A stretch of 64,000 bases of DNA from Paenibacillus sp. FSL R7-0337 (GTDB lineage: Bacteria; Bacillota; Bacilli; Paenibacillales; Paenibacillaceae). The position numbers were made by a program, and so were the translations under genes. The notes under the pieces were generated by a model. That model searched no databases and was not told where the DNA came from. It saw only the letters and a list, made by a program, of their open reading frames with translations. Position 1 is the stretch's first letter. The number at the start of each line of letters is the position of its first letter. Positions 42,936-52,271 of the stretch are shown here, in pieces. Location: the NCBI RefSeq assembly GCF_037969875.1, contig NZ_CP150218.1:4960001-5024000 (forward strand), read 5' to 3'.

Positions 42936-43973
42936 ATGAAGACGATTACCATATATGATATCGCTAAGGAGGCCCAGGTGTCCGTAGCCACAGTCTCCCG
43001 TGTCCTCAACAATACAGCTCCGGTCAAGGAGAGCACCCGGGAGATCATCATGGCTGTAATTGAGAAGCACCAGTTTCAGCCGAACGCGCTTGCCCGCAGT
43101 CTGCTCAAGAAGGAGACCGGCACGATCGCCATGATTTTGCCTGACATCACCAACCCCTTTTTCCCGGAAGTCTTCTGGGGAGCCGAGAATGTAGCCAGAG
43201 AGAAGCATTATACCTTCTTCCTCTGCGATACGGCGGGTGAGCATAGCCGCGAGTCGGAGTACCTTAGCATTCTTCGGGAGAAAAGAGTGGACGGGATTAT
43301 TTTCCTGGGCGGCAGAATTAACCTGGACCAGTGCCCGCCGGCGTTGTCGCAGGAGGTCGTGGAGCTGTCGAAGCATGTGCCGATCGTGCTGGTCAACGGC
43401 AATCTGCCCCGGAGCGGCCTGCACCGTATATATACCAATGAAGAGGAAGGGGCCGCACTGGCTACCCAGCATCTGCTGGACCTGGGGCACCGGAGAATCG
43501 GGTTCCTCGGGGGAATGGAGGAGACCTCCACAACCCAAGTGAAGCTGAAGTCGGTGAGGATGAAGCTGAAAGAACAGGGGCTTACGCTGCGCAAGGATTG
43601 GGTCATGTTCCACGACTTCTCGATCGAGGGCGGGCGGGCATTGATGGACCGGATGCTGGAGCAGGAGGACCGGCCGACAGCGGTGCTATGTGTGAATGAT
43701 TTTACTGCTATCGGGGCGTTGAAGTCTGCCACCCAGCATGGGCTGAAGATACCGGAGGATCTGTCGATCGTCGGGTTCGACGATTCGCCCTTGTCCAGAG
43801 CGGTTATTCCGGAGCTGACCACGGTTTCGCAGAACACCAACCAGCTGGGGGAGCTGTCTGTAGAGATGCTTCATGAGCTGATCTGCGGCAGGAATCCCAA
43901 GAAACGGACGGTGCTCCAGCCAAAGCTGGTGGTACGCGACAGCACGGGACGCCCGAAAAATTCTGCAGAATAG
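42936..43973 (+). CDS. LacI-family transcriptional regulator
   Basis: The 345-residue protein has the LacI HTH at residues 4-24 (TIYDIAKEAQVSVATVSRVL), hinge helix ALARSLL, and a periplasmic-binding-protein-like core: GTIAMILPDITNPFF, GHRRIGFLGG, VLCVNDFTAIGAL and DLSIVGFDDSPLS. It should bind a sugar or oligosaccharide and regulate the carbohydrate locus that follows. A GTAA-n-CG-n-TTAC operator at 44247-44262, before the first transport gene, fits its family. AAGGAGG precedes the ATG. Confidence 0.94.
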   Translation: MKTITIYDIAKEAQVSVATVSRVLNNTAPVKESTREIIMAVIEKHQFQPNALARSLLKKETGTIAMILPDITNPFFPEVFWGAENVAREKHYTFFLCDTAGEHSRESEYLSILREKRVDGIIFLGGRINLDQCPPALSQEVVELSKHVPIVLVNGNLPRSGLHRIYTNEEEGAALATQHLLDLGHRRIGFLGGMEETSTTQVKLKSVRMKLKEQGLTLRKDWVMFHDFSIEGGRALMDRMLEQEDRPTAVLCVNDFTAIGALKSATQHGLKIPEDLSIVGFDDSPLSRAVIPELTTVSQNTNQLGELSVEMLHELICGRNPKKRTVLQPKLVVRDSTGRPKNSAE

Positions 43974-44081
43974 CTCTCAGAATAGCCCGCAATATCTCCC
44001 GCAATATCTCCCGCCGGAAGCTGCTTACCAGACAAGTCTGCCGCGCAAGCATTCAAGTATGTTCATCCAGGGGCGGTCAAG

Positions 44082-44142
44082 AACTTTCCAGGCGTATGTG
44101 GAGTGCCTCAGCATGAGGGGGCCTGTATTCTGGAAAGTTTTT
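44082..44142 (+). terminator. Terminator after the LacI-type gene
   Basis: AACTTTCCAG and CTGGAAAGTT are perfect 10-bp arms, with TTT next, separating the regulator from the transport operon. Confidence 0.8.
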
Positions 44143-44174
44143 GGATTGAAGCATGAAATTTGTGTAAAGTAGGA

Positions 44175-44203
44175 TTGACCAGAGGATAAGCAGAAGTTAT
44201 AAT
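44175..44203 (+). promoter_or_regulatory. Strong sigma-A-type promoter of the carbohydrate operon
   Basis: TTGACC (44175-44180), exactly 17 bases, TATAAT (44198-44203). This is the best promoter match seen in the window. The transcript would have a leader of about 270 bases. Confidence 0.8.
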
Positions 44204-44232
44204 GAAATGGATTTCATGAAACCCATTTCATT
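44201..44232. promoter_or_regulatory. Nested palindrome at the transcription start
   Basis: Outer arms AATGAAATGG and CCATTTCATT are perfect over 10 bp, with an inner perfect palindrome TTTCATGAAA. It begins in the -10 box and covers the start site, so it is a good candidate operator (or start-site hairpin). Confidence 0.6.
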
Positions 44233-44246
44233 ATTTTTTTGGTTTT

Positions 44247-44262
44247 GAGTAAGCGGTTACTC
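44247..44262. promoter_or_regulatory. LacI-family operator
   Basis: GAGTAAGCGGTTACTC is a near-perfect 16-bp palindrome with a central CG. It matches the LacI/PurR pattern GTAAnCGnTTAC without mismatch and lies about 40 bases after the likely transcription start, a position suited to repression by the adjacent LacI-type regulator. Confidence 0.7.
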
Positions 44263-44480
44263 TGGCGGTACATATGGAACAAGGGGAGTTTTCGAATTTA
44301 CTGATAATTTGAAAAGTATTAGAAATCGCAGCCGTAACCTATTATTTCGAGGATTATCTTAAGGGCTTATATGCTGGCATACGCCACTATATAAATATGA
44401 CATGGGGAAGGAGCAGTGTACGGACGCATACAGGCTTGGATTAGTTTAACATCACTGAAATTAGGGGAGCGTGGCGAACA

Positions 44481-45896
44481 GTGAAACAGTTAAAGAAGAA
44501 AAGCTCGGCTTGGCTCATGCTGCTGACAGCCGTAGTTACAATTGTAACCGGTTGCAGCGGCGGGAATAATGCGGCTGCACCGGCAACACCGGCGGCGGAG
44601 GCGACTCAGGCTCCGGCAGCCAGTGAAACGCCAGCAGCGGCAACGGAAGCGCCTTCGGCAACACCGGCTGCCAATCTGAACGGGCGGGAGATCCGCATTT
44701 CCCACTGGTGGGATGCCACTCCTGTCGGGGATTCAGAGGCAGATGAGCTTGCCCGCGAGCGGATCAAAGCGGTGGAAGAGAAATACAACGTCAAGATTAA
44801 ATACCTGAATACAGAGTATTGGTCCACCGCCGAGAAGCTGTCCTCTTCCGTTATGGCAAGCGATCCGTTTGCCGAAATTGTCCGGCTGCCGGACGGCTTC
44901 ATCTGGGGCCTGATGCATGGCGGCTTCCTTACACCGCTGGATGATTATTTGAAGGACTCACTCATCGATCAGAGCGTGATTGATTCCATGCGTTTCGGCG
45001 GCGACAAGGTCTATGGCCTGGAGAGCTGGTACAGCCCGAACGACAGCGGCGTGTTCTACAACAAGCGTATTTTCAAGGAAGCAGGCCTGAAGGACCCGCA
45101 GCAGCTGATGGATGAGGATAACTGGAACTGGAATACGATGCTTGATGCGGCGAAGAAGCTGACGATTGACAAGAACGGGGACGGGAAGATGGACCAGTAC
45201 GGTCTGGCCGGAGCCCATTATGTAATCTCAGAGCTATTGATCGCCAGCAACGGCGGCAAAATCTATGACGAAGCTACCCAGAAGGCGGTCTTTGATTCAC
45301 CGGCATCCATGGAAGCGCTTAACTTCCTTCATAAGCTCTATACCCAGGATAAGGTATTCAAGCCTAACGAGGGCAATGACTGGGAAGATCCGGCTAAGTA
45401 TTTTGGAGAAGGAACGGTGGCTATGTATCCGGGCGGTCTCTGGGAAATCGAGGGGCGTATTCTCGGCAAGATGAAGGATGAATGGGGATATGTCTATATT
45501 CCAAAAGGCCCGCAGGCCGATAAGTACTACGATCCGCTGGGCCAGACAGCAGCCTATGCCATTCCCAAAGGGGTCAAGGATGCGGATACCATCGTGAAGA
45601 TCTGGGAGGATCTGCAGCCGTTCGACAGCTGGCAGGAGAACCGCAGATTGTCGATGGAGAATGTTTTGCCGGATGAAGCCTCTATCGCCAATGCGATGAA
45701 TGATGAAGGTAAGGTGGAGCGGGTCTTCGGCGGACGTTACGGCGGTCTTGGCGTTAAGGATCAGCTGGATAAGGTAACTGAGAAATTCCTGAAGGGCGAG
45801 ATTACACCGTCCACCGGGGTGGCCCAAGTCATTGGAACGGCGCAGGCCGCAGCCAAGAAGGTACTGAGCGGTGAGCAGGATAAAGAGAAGAAATAG
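44481..45896 (+). CDS. ABC sugar-transporter solute-binding lipoprotein
   Basis: From GTG 44481 the 471-residue product has a lipoprotein signal ending TIVTGC (Cys25), an Ala/Thr/Pro-rich linker to about residue 68, and a family-1 solute-binding domain (REIRISHWWDATPVGDSEAD, ESWYSPNDSGVFYNKRIF, GEGTVAMYPGGLWEIEG). It would capture oligosaccharides at the membrane outer face. First gene after the LacI-controlled promoter. There is no ATPase gene in the locus. Confidence 0.93.
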   Translation: MKQLKKKSSAWLMLLTAVVTIVTGCSGGNNAAAPATPAAEATQAPAASETPAAATEAPSATPAANLNGREIRISHWWDATPVGDSEADELARERIKAVEEKYNVKIKYLNTEYWSTAEKLSSSVMASDPFAEIVRLPDGFIWGLMHGGFLTPLDDYLKDSLIDQSVIDSMRFGGDKVYGLESWYSPNDSGVFYNKRIFKEAGLKDPQQLMDEDNWNWNTMLDAAKKLTIDKNGDGKMDQYGLAGAHYVISELLIASNGGKIYDEATQKAVFDSPASMEALNFLHKLYTQDKVFKPNEGNDWEDPAKYFGEGTVAMYPGGLWEIEGRILGKMKDEWGYVYIPKGPQADKYYDPLGQTAAYAIPKGVKDADTIVKIWEDLQPFDSWQENRRLSMENVLPDEASIANAMNDEGKVERVFGGRYGGLGVKDQLDKVTEKFLKGEITPSTGVAQVIGTAQAAAKKVLSGEQDKEKK

Positions 45897-45965
45897 GGAA
45901 CAGGACAGCTTATAACAAGCGTAATACCTGCTTGTCCTGCGCAATACCTGCTGTGTTAGTCCGCA

Positions 45966-46010
45966 GAATCGGCAGCCGCCCATATAGGGCGGCGTAGCCG
46001 TGTGCACCTG
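45966..46010. repeat. Divergent copy of the nested-hairpin repeat
   Basis: The hairpin CGGC-A-GCCGCCC-ATATA-GGGCGGC-GTA-GCCG with following TGTGCACCTG has the same architecture and flanking bases as the 3' half of the elements at 4322 and 5778, with compensating stem changes (inner CCGTCC/GGACGG replaced by CCGCCC/GGGCGG). Confidence 0.55.
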
Positions 46011-46052
46011 TATCACTCTTAATTTGCAAGTCTGCTAGAGGAGGGAACCTGA

Positions 46053-48962
46053 GTGAGAATATCATTATCCCGGCGGATGATGAACCGGACACTTGTAACT
46101 GTCATGCTGATCTCCATGATGGCGCTGCCTGCGGCAAGTGCAGAGCTGCCTGCTGCCCAGGCACAAGGTGAGACGGGGAACGGGCAGGAGATGCGGCAGC
46201 CGCCTGAGGGCAGCTATGAGCATTATCTGCAGCAATACGAGGGCGAGGAGCAGCCCCGTGAAGAAATTATGCTGAATGGAGCCGATTATACCGGGGCCGA
46301 GGGGATGAGCCCGGAGGTGCTGACGGAGCTTGGCGGTGAGACGGGAAGATACGTCAGAACGGAGGAGAGCGGTTCGGTGGAGTGGCAGCTGGATGTGCCG
46401 AAGTCCGGGCTGTACCACATCTCTGTCCGGTATTATCCGGTGAAGGGCAAAAGCTCGGCGATTGAACGTGAGCTGCTGATTGACGGCAAGCTGCCGTTCA
46501 CCAGCGCCCGCAATCTGTCCTTCGGGCGGATCTGGGTCAATGAGAACCCGGAGATCCAGCAGGATAACCGGGATAACGATCTCCGGCCGCGCCAGATTGA
46601 GGCCCCGGCCTGGCAGGAGACTTTGCTGAGAGATACGGAAGGCTACTATGAGGAGCCTTACCAATTCTATCTGTCGGCCGGAAGGCACACCTTGACGATG
46701 GTATCCAGCAGAGAACCGATGGTCATCGACTATATTAAGCTGCACAGCTACGCTGCACCCGCTGCCTACGCAGAGGTGAAGCAGAGCTACGAGGCCAAGG
46801 GATATAAGGCCACCAGAGGGCACGCGGTGAAGGTGCAGGGGGAAGCGGCGGCCTACAAATCCTCCCCGACCCTGTATCCGGTCACAGACCGCTCAAGCCC
46901 ATCAACAGAGCCGTACGATGTCTCCAAGATCAGAATGAACACCATTGGCGGCAACAACTGGCGGGTACCGGGCCAATGGATCGCCTGGGAGGTGGAAGCG
47001 CCGGAGGACGGTCTGTACAACATCACCATCAAAGGCCGGCAGGAGCTGCTAAGAGGGATATATTCCACACGCTCTATGCGGATTGACGGAGAGATTCCGT
47101 TCCGGGAAATGCTGCAGATTCCGTTCTACTATGACTCGGATTGGCAGATGAACCGGCTGGGGAACGATGAGGAGCCTTATTTATTCTATTTAAGCAAAGG
47201 AAAACACGAATTGCAGCTGGAGGTCAGCCTCGGAGCCATTGCACCGCTCTTGCGCCAGGTGGAGGCCAGTGTGCTGGACATTAACGCGATGTACCGCAAA
47301 ATCCTGATGATTACAGGCAATGTGCCAGATCCGTACCGCGATTACAGGCTAGAGGAGCAAATCCCGGATATGACGGCGGTCTTCCGTGAGCAGAGCCAGA
47401 TTCTATATGGCGTATCGGAAGAGCTGGTCCGGCTTACAGGGGAAAAGAGTGATAAAACCGCAACCTTGAATAAAACTGCCTATCAGCTGGCGGACATGGC
47501 CGATAAGCCGGAAACGGTGCAAAAGCGGCTGTCGCAGTTCAAAATCAACGTGGGCAGCGTAGGCTCCTGGATTCTGGAGGTACGGGAGCAGCCGCTGGAA
47601 ATTGATTACCTGCTGCTGTCTTCGCCGGATGTGAAGCTGCCAAAGGCGAATGCTTCCGTATTCCGGAAGATCGGGCATGAGGTGTCGTCCTTCACCCATT
47701 CGTTCTTCGAGGATTACAACACCATTGGCAATACCACGGAGAACGGCGAGACCATTGATGTATGGATCGGAACCGGCCGCGACCAGGCGCAGGTGCTGAA
47801 GGCAATGATTGATGATACATTTACCCCGCTCACCGGCATCGGTGTCAATCTGAAGCTGGTGAGTCCGAATGTGCTGCTGCGCGCCTCGCTGGCCGGGGAA
47901 GGCCCGGATGTGGCGATGCAGGTCGGCAATGATATGCCGGTGAACTTCGGGATGCGCCAGGCGGCGGAGGATCTGTCGAAGTATCCCGGCTATGAGGAAG
48001 TGGTGAAGCAGTTCAGAGACAGTGCGCTCGTGCCGTACCGGTTCGAGAATCAGGTCTTTGCCCTGCCGGAGCAGCAGATCTTCAACATGCTGTTCTACCG
48101 GAAGGATATTCTGCAGGAGCTGAATCTTGAGCCGCCGCAGACCTGGGATGAGGTATATGCAATGATTCCGGTGCTGCAGAAGCACCGGATGGATATGGCG
48201 CTGCCGCTCGCGCAGACGACAGGCGTGCCGGTGCTGGAGGTCAACCGCGCCTATGCCATGCTGCTCTATCAGATGGGCGGATCCTTTTATCTGAATAACG
48301 GAGCGAAGAGCGGACTCGATACAGAGACCGGGCTGGCTGCCTTCAAGGACTGGACCAATTTCTATACCAGCTACAAGCTGCCGCTGATCTTCGACTTCCC
48401 GATGCGGTTCCGCACCGGCGAGATGCCGGTCGGCATTCAGGACTATACCTTTTATAACTATCTGAGCGTATCCGCGCCGGAGATTAAGGGATTATGGGAA
48501 TTCATTCCGGTTCCGGGCACAAAGCAGCCGGACGGCAGTATCCGCAGGGATGTGGCCAGCGGGGGCACCGCCGCCCTGATGCTCAAGCAGGCTAAGAACA
48601 AGGCTGCCGCCTGGGAATTCATGAAGTGGTGGGTAGACAAGGATTCGCAGGTCCGCTTCGGCCGGGAGATGGAGGGCCTCATGGGCGCGGCTGCGCGGTA
48701 TCCGACCGCTAACGTTGAAGCGCTTAAGGAGCTGCCGTGGCCGACAAGCGATTACCGCCATCTGGAGGAGCAGTGGCAATGGGTGCAGGGTGTGCCTGAG
48801 GTGCCGGGTGGTTACTTCACGGGCCGCCATCTGGACAATGCTCTGCGCGAGGTTATCAACAATGGAACGAATACCGCCGATGCCCTGTACGATTATGTGC
48901 AGGAGATCGACTATGAGATTGATCAAAAGAGAGCAGAGTTCGATTTGAAACGAAGGGAATAG
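46053..48962 (+). CDS. Large secreted protein: beta-sandwich modules plus solute-binding domain
   Basis: The 969-residue product starts at GTG 46053 after GAGGAGGG. It has a signal peptide (to about 30, ALPAASA). Two similar beta-sandwich modules follow (about 70-235 and 260-410), each with the pattern WQLDVPKSGLYHISVRYYPVKG or WEVEAPEDGLYNITIKGRQ, resembling CBM35-like carbohydrate-binding folds. A family-1 extracellular solute-binding domain extends from about 567 to 935 (DVWIGTGRDQAQVLKAMID, FALPEQQIFNMLFYRKDIL, TGEMPVGIQDYTFYNYL). No lipobox Cys is seen, so it may be held in the wall by the modules. It probably feeds one of the two permease pairs downstream. Confidence 0.88.
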   Translation: MRISLSRRMMNRTLVTVMLISMMALPAASAELPAAQAQGETGNGQEMRQPPEGSYEHYLQQYEGEEQPREEIMLNGADYTGAEGMSPEVLTELGGETGRYVRTEESGSVEWQLDVPKSGLYHISVRYYPVKGKSSAIERELLIDGKLPFTSARNLSFGRIWVNENPEIQQDNRDNDLRPRQIEAPAWQETLLRDTEGYYEEPYQFYLSAGRHTLTMVSSREPMVIDYIKLHSYAAPAAYAEVKQSYEAKGYKATRGHAVKVQGEAAAYKSSPTLYPVTDRSSPSTEPYDVSKIRMNTIGGNNWRVPGQWIAWEVEAPEDGLYNITIKGRQELLRGIYSTRSMRIDGEIPFREMLQIPFYYDSDWQMNRLGNDEEPYLFYLSKGKHELQLEVSLGAIAPLLRQVEASVLDINAMYRKILMITGNVPDPYRDYRLEEQIPDMTAVFREQSQILYGVSEELVRLTGEKSDKTATLNKTAYQLADMADKPETVQKRLSQFKINVGSVGSWILEVREQPLEIDYLLLSSPDVKLPKANASVFRKIGHEVSSFTHSFFEDYNTIGNTTENGETIDVWIGTGRDQAQVLKAMIDDTFTPLTGIGVNLKLVSPNVLLRASLAGEGPDVAMQVGNDMPVNFGMRQAAEDLSKYPGYEEVVKQFRDSALVPYRFENQVFALPEQQIFNMLFYRKDILQELNLEPPQTWDEVYAMIPVLQKHRMDMALPLAQTTGVPVLEVNRAYAMLLYQMGGSFYLNNGAKSGLDTETGLAAFKDWTNFYTSYKLPLIFDFPMRFRTGEMPVGIQDYTFYNYLSVSAPEIKGLWEFIPVPGTKQPDGSIRRDVASGGTAALMLKQAKNKAAAWEFMKWWVDKDSQVRFGREMEGLMGAAARYPTANVEALKELPWPTSDYRHLEEQWQWVQGVPEVPGGYFTGRHLDNALREVINNGTNTADALYDYVQEIDYEIDQKRAEFDLKRRE

Positions 48963-48974
48963 GGAGGGACTCTT

Positions 48975-49940
48975 GTGCAGAAAGTGAAAAATACGGCCGA
49001 ACCCTTGATTCAGCCCCGGCTGTCCCCTTCCGGGCTGCGTAATTACTGGGCATTGTTCGGCAAGGATGTGCGGCGGGATAAGCACTTGTATATCCTGCTG
49101 GCTCCATATATGGTGCTGTTTCTGTTGTTTACCGTATTGCCGGTTGTGATTTCGATCATCTTCAGCTTCACGCACTTCAACATGCTGGAGATGCCGCGCT
49201 GGATCGGCTGGGAGAATTATTCCAAGCTGCTCTGGAACGATGATGTGTTCCTGATCGGGGTCAAGAATACGCTGATTTTCTCAGTCGTTACCGGACCGGT
49301 CAGCTATATTGCCTGTTTTCTGTTTGCCTGGCTGATCAATGAGCTGAATCCCAAGCTGCGGGCGTTCATGACCCTGATCTTTTTTGCGCCGTCCATCTCG
49401 GGGAATGTATTCTTCATCTGGCAGATTATCTTCTCCAGTGACTCCTACGGGATTATCAACGGTTTCCTAATGCAGCTTGGCGTAATTTATGAGCCGATCC
49501 AATGGCTGCAGGACCCCAAGTATATGCTGGGGATCATTATGCTGGTGCAGCTCTGGCTAAGTCTCGGGACCAGCTTCCTGGCCTTCATCGCCGGACTGCA
49601 GACCGTTGACAAGACGTTATATGAAGCAGGGGCTGTGGACGGTGTCAAAAACCGCTGGCAGGAGCTGTGGTTCATTACGCTGCCTTCCATGCGCCCGCAG
49701 CTGATGTTCGGTGCGGTCATTCAGATCACTGCGTCACTGGCAGTTGCCGATGTGGCTATGGCGCTGGCAGGCTTCCCGAGTGTGCAGTACGGGGCGCATA
49801 CGATTGTAACCCATCTGGTGGACTACGGTACGATCCGCTTCGAGATGGGCTATGCCTCGGCGATTGCCACCGTGCTGTTCGTGATGATGCTGGGCAGCAA
49901 TCTGATTGTCCAAAAGCTGCTGAAGAGGGTGGGTGAATAA
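48975..49940 (+). CDS. Carbohydrate ABC permease, MalF-like (pair 1)
   Basis: From GTG 48975, with GGGAGG eight bases upstream, the 321-residue product has about six membrane helices and the cytosolic EAA loop YEAGAVDGVKNRWQELWFIT, which contacts the ATPase. It begins 12 bases after the large binding protein gene and is followed five bases later by its MalG-like partner. The cognate ATPase is absent, consistent with a shared MsmX-type ATPase. Confidence 0.93.
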   Translation: MQKVKNTAEPLIQPRLSPSGLRNYWALFGKDVRRDKHLYILLAPYMVLFLLFTVLPVVISIIFSFTHFNMLEMPRWIGWENYSKLLWNDDVFLIGVKNTLIFSVVTGPVSYIACFLFAWLINELNPKLRAFMTLIFFAPSISGNVFFIWQIIFSSDSYGIINGFLMQLGVIYEPIQWLQDPKYMLGIIMLVQLWLSLGTSFLAFIAGLQTVDKTLYEAGAVDGVKNRWQELWFITLPSMRPQLMFGAVIQITASLAVADVAMALAGFPSVQYGAHTIVTHLVDYGTIRFEMGYASAIATVLFVMMLGSNLIVQKLLKRVGE

Positions 49941-49945
49941 GCGGG

Positions 49946-50809
49946 ATGAAGCTGGCAATACGTCTGAACAAAAAAGTAAACCGTTCCTGGCAGGTCGACG
50001 CCCTGCTGTTCCTGGCCCTGGCCGGATTCGGATCATTCATGGCGATTCCGTTAATTTATGTCATTAACAATGCGTTCAAGCCGCTGGATGAGCTGTTTAT
50101 TTTCCCGCCTACGCTGTTTGTGCGCAATGCAACGCTTGAGAACTTCGCCAATCTGTTTCAGGTGATGAAGAATTCCTGGGTGCCGTTCTCCAGATATATA
50201 TTCAACACGGTATTCATTACCGCTGCCGGTACAGCCGGGCATATCCTGCTGGCCTCGGCGGCGGCTTACCCGCTGGCGAAGCATAAATTCCGCGGCTCTA
50301 AGGTGCTGTTCACCGTGGTTGTCCTGTCGCTGATGTTCTCGCCGCATGTTACCGCGATACCGAACTATATGATTATGTCCGCTCTAGGCTGGATGGACAC
50401 CTACCAGGCGGTTATCGTTCCCGCCTTTGCCTATCCGCTGGGACTCTATCTAATGAAGCAGTTTATGGAGCAGATCCCGGATGCGCTGCTGGAGGCGGCG
50501 AAGATTGACGGGGCAAGTGAATACCGCATCTTCTGGCAGGTCGTTATGCCGCTGGTGAAGCCGGCCTGGCTGACGCTGCTCATCCTGATGATGCAGATGC
50601 TATGGGGCACGGACGGCGGCAGCTTCATCTACAGCGAGCAGCTCAAGACGCTGCATTACGCGATGGGCCAGATTATTCAGGGCGGGATCGCCCGTGCAGG
50701 AGTCGGGGCCGCGGTAGCGGTGATTATGATGACCGTGCCGATTGTGACGTTCATTCTGTCACAGAGCAATGTGATTCAGACGATGGCTTCGTCCGGCATG
50801 AAGGACTGA
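49946..50809 (+). CDS. Carbohydrate ABC permease, MalG-like (pair 1)
   Basis: The 287-residue membrane protein has six helices, the EAA loop LEAAKIDGASEYRIFWQVV, and the MalG-type start IPLIYVINNAFKPLDELF. It forms the import channel with the preceding permease. Ribosome site weak (AAGCGGG), suggesting coupling to the upstream gene. Confidence 0.93.
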   Translation: MKLAIRLNKKVNRSWQVDALLFLALAGFGSFMAIPLIYVINNAFKPLDELFIFPPTLFVRNATLENFANLFQVMKNSWVPFSRYIFNTVFITAAGTAGHILLASAAAYPLAKHKFRGSKVLFTVVVLSLMFSPHVTAIPNYMIMSALGWMDTYQAVIVPAFAYPLGLYLMKQFMEQIPDALLEAAKIDGASEYRIFWQVVMPLVKPAWLTLLILMMQMLWGTDGGSFIYSEQLKTLHYAMGQIIQGGIARAGVGAAVAVIMMTVPIVTFILSQSNVIQTMASSGMKD

Positions 50810-50828
50810 AGCGATGGAGGCGTTAGGG

Positions 50829-52271
50829 TTGAGAATAAAGTCATCGATACTGGTGCTTGTATCCGTGCTGCTGCTTGTGAGCCTGTGTCCAAGGCCGGCC
50901 GGGGCTGCGCCGTATGAAGGATATACCTATTCCTACTGGGGCGAGGCGGTTCAGTCGCCGATTGCCTATCTTCCTTCGAGGGCCATCGGCGGGCTAGAGG
51001 CAGGAACAGGAGCCTGGAATGCTCCGGGGGACCTGTTCGTTTCGGCGGAGGGGCTGCTGTACGTGCTCGATTCCGGGAACGGGCGGATTGTGGTGCTGGA
51101 TAAGGAGTGGAACACACTCCGTGTTATCGAAGGCTTCCAGAACGGGGAGAAGAAGGACAGCTTCAATAACCCGGAGGGACTCTTCGTTACGGACGCCGGC
51201 CGGATCTACGTGGCAGATACGGAGAATGGGCGGCTGGTCGAGCTGGACGGCACAGGGACCTTCGTGCGGGAGATTGGACCGCCGAAGGCGGATGTGATCG
51301 GAGCGGGTTTTGAGTATTTTCCGCGGAAGGTGATTGTTGATAAGGCTGGCCGCATCTATGTGGTTGGCAGAGGGGTCTATGAAGGGCTGATCGAGTTCGA
51401 CAGCGACGGGCAGTTCACAGGCTTCATGGGCACGAATAAGGTGCAGTTTGATCCTGTGGATCTGTTCTGGAAGTCGGTATCGACCAAGGAGCAGCGCGAG
51501 AAGATGGTGCAGTTCATTCCGCTGGAATTCAATAATACCGATGTCGATGAGGATGGCTTCATCTATACTACTACGGTGGATAAGAAGACCTTTTCTCCGG
51601 TAAAAAGACTGAATCCCTCCGGCATCGATGTCCTGCGGGTCAGCAAAGAGATCCCGCCCATCGGCGATCTGAGCCGGGACCGCTCCGCCTTCATTGATAT
51701 TGATGTGACCGGAAACGGAGTCTACCGGGTACTGGACTCTACGCGCGGGCGGGTGTTCACCTACAATGAGGACGGCAAGCTGCTGTATGTCATCGGTCAA
51801 CTAGGCAGCCAGCTCGGTACCTTCAAGAACCCGGCGGCGGTGGAGAGCTATGAGAATGCAATCTATGTACTGGACCGTGATCTGGGGAGAATTACCGAGT
51901 TCACAGTGACTCAGTTCGGCAGCATGGTCAATGAAGCCAACACCCTGTACAGCTCCGGTAAGCATGATGAAGCCGCTAAGCTGTGGCGGGAGGTGCTGAA
52001 GCTGGATGCCAACTTTGAGATGGCGTATGTCGGCATCGGCAAATCGCTGCTCCGCCAAGGCGAATATAAGGAGGCTATGACTTATCTGAAGCTGGGTAAT
52101 GACCGCGAATATTACTCCAAGGCGCTTGGGAAATACCGCAGGGAGTATATGCGCGATTATTTCAGCCTCTATATGACCGGAATAATAGCCGTGCTGCTGG
52201 CCGGCTACGTCATCGTCCGCCTGGTAAAGCGGCCGAGAAAGGAAGGGAGGGTTGAGGATGCCGTTTCTTAA
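50829..52271 (+). CDS. Secreted NHL-repeat / TPR membrane-anchored protein
   Basis: TTG 50829 is eight bases after GGAGG and gives 480 residues; ATG 50814 precedes the ribosome site. A signal peptide (to about 26) is followed by an NHL-type beta-propeller (about 50-370; repeats such as GLLYVLDSGNGRIVVLD and GRIYVADTENGRLVELD). Two TPR-like helices follow (LYSSGKHDEAAKLWREVLKL, GKSLLRQGEYKEAMTYLKLG) and a C-terminal membrane helix with a basic tail. The propeller should lie outside the cell. A role in substrate binding or in assembling the uptake machinery is plausible but unproven. Confidence 0.85.
   Translation: MRIKSSILVLVSVLLLVSLCPRPAGAAPYEGYTYSYWGEAVQSPIAYLPSRAIGGLEAGTGAWNAPGDLFVSAEGLLYVLDSGNGRIVVLDKEWNTLRVIEGFQNGEKKDSFNNPEGLFVTDAGRIYVADTENGRLVELDGTGTFVREIGPPKADVIGAGFEYFPRKVIVDKAGRIYVVGRGVYEGLIEFDSDGQFTGFMGTNKVQFDPVDLFWKSVSTKEQREKMVQFIPLEFNNTDVDEDGFIYTTTVDKKTFSPVKRLNPSGIDVLRVSKEIPPIGDLSRDRSAFIDIDVTGNGVYRVLDSTRGRVFTYNEDGKLLYVIGQLGSQLGTFKNPAAVESYENAIYVLDRDLGRITEFTVTQFGSMVNEANTLYSSGKHDEAAKLWREVLKLDANFEMAYVGIGKSLLRQGEYKEAMTYLKLGNDREYYSKALGKYRREYMRDYFSLYMTGIIAVLLAGYVIVRLVKRPRKEGRVEDAVS

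Noticed and set aside
44263..44480. Riboswitch in the long leader of the sugar operon
   Set aside because: No known aptamer core or terminator/antiterminator pair could be recognised.
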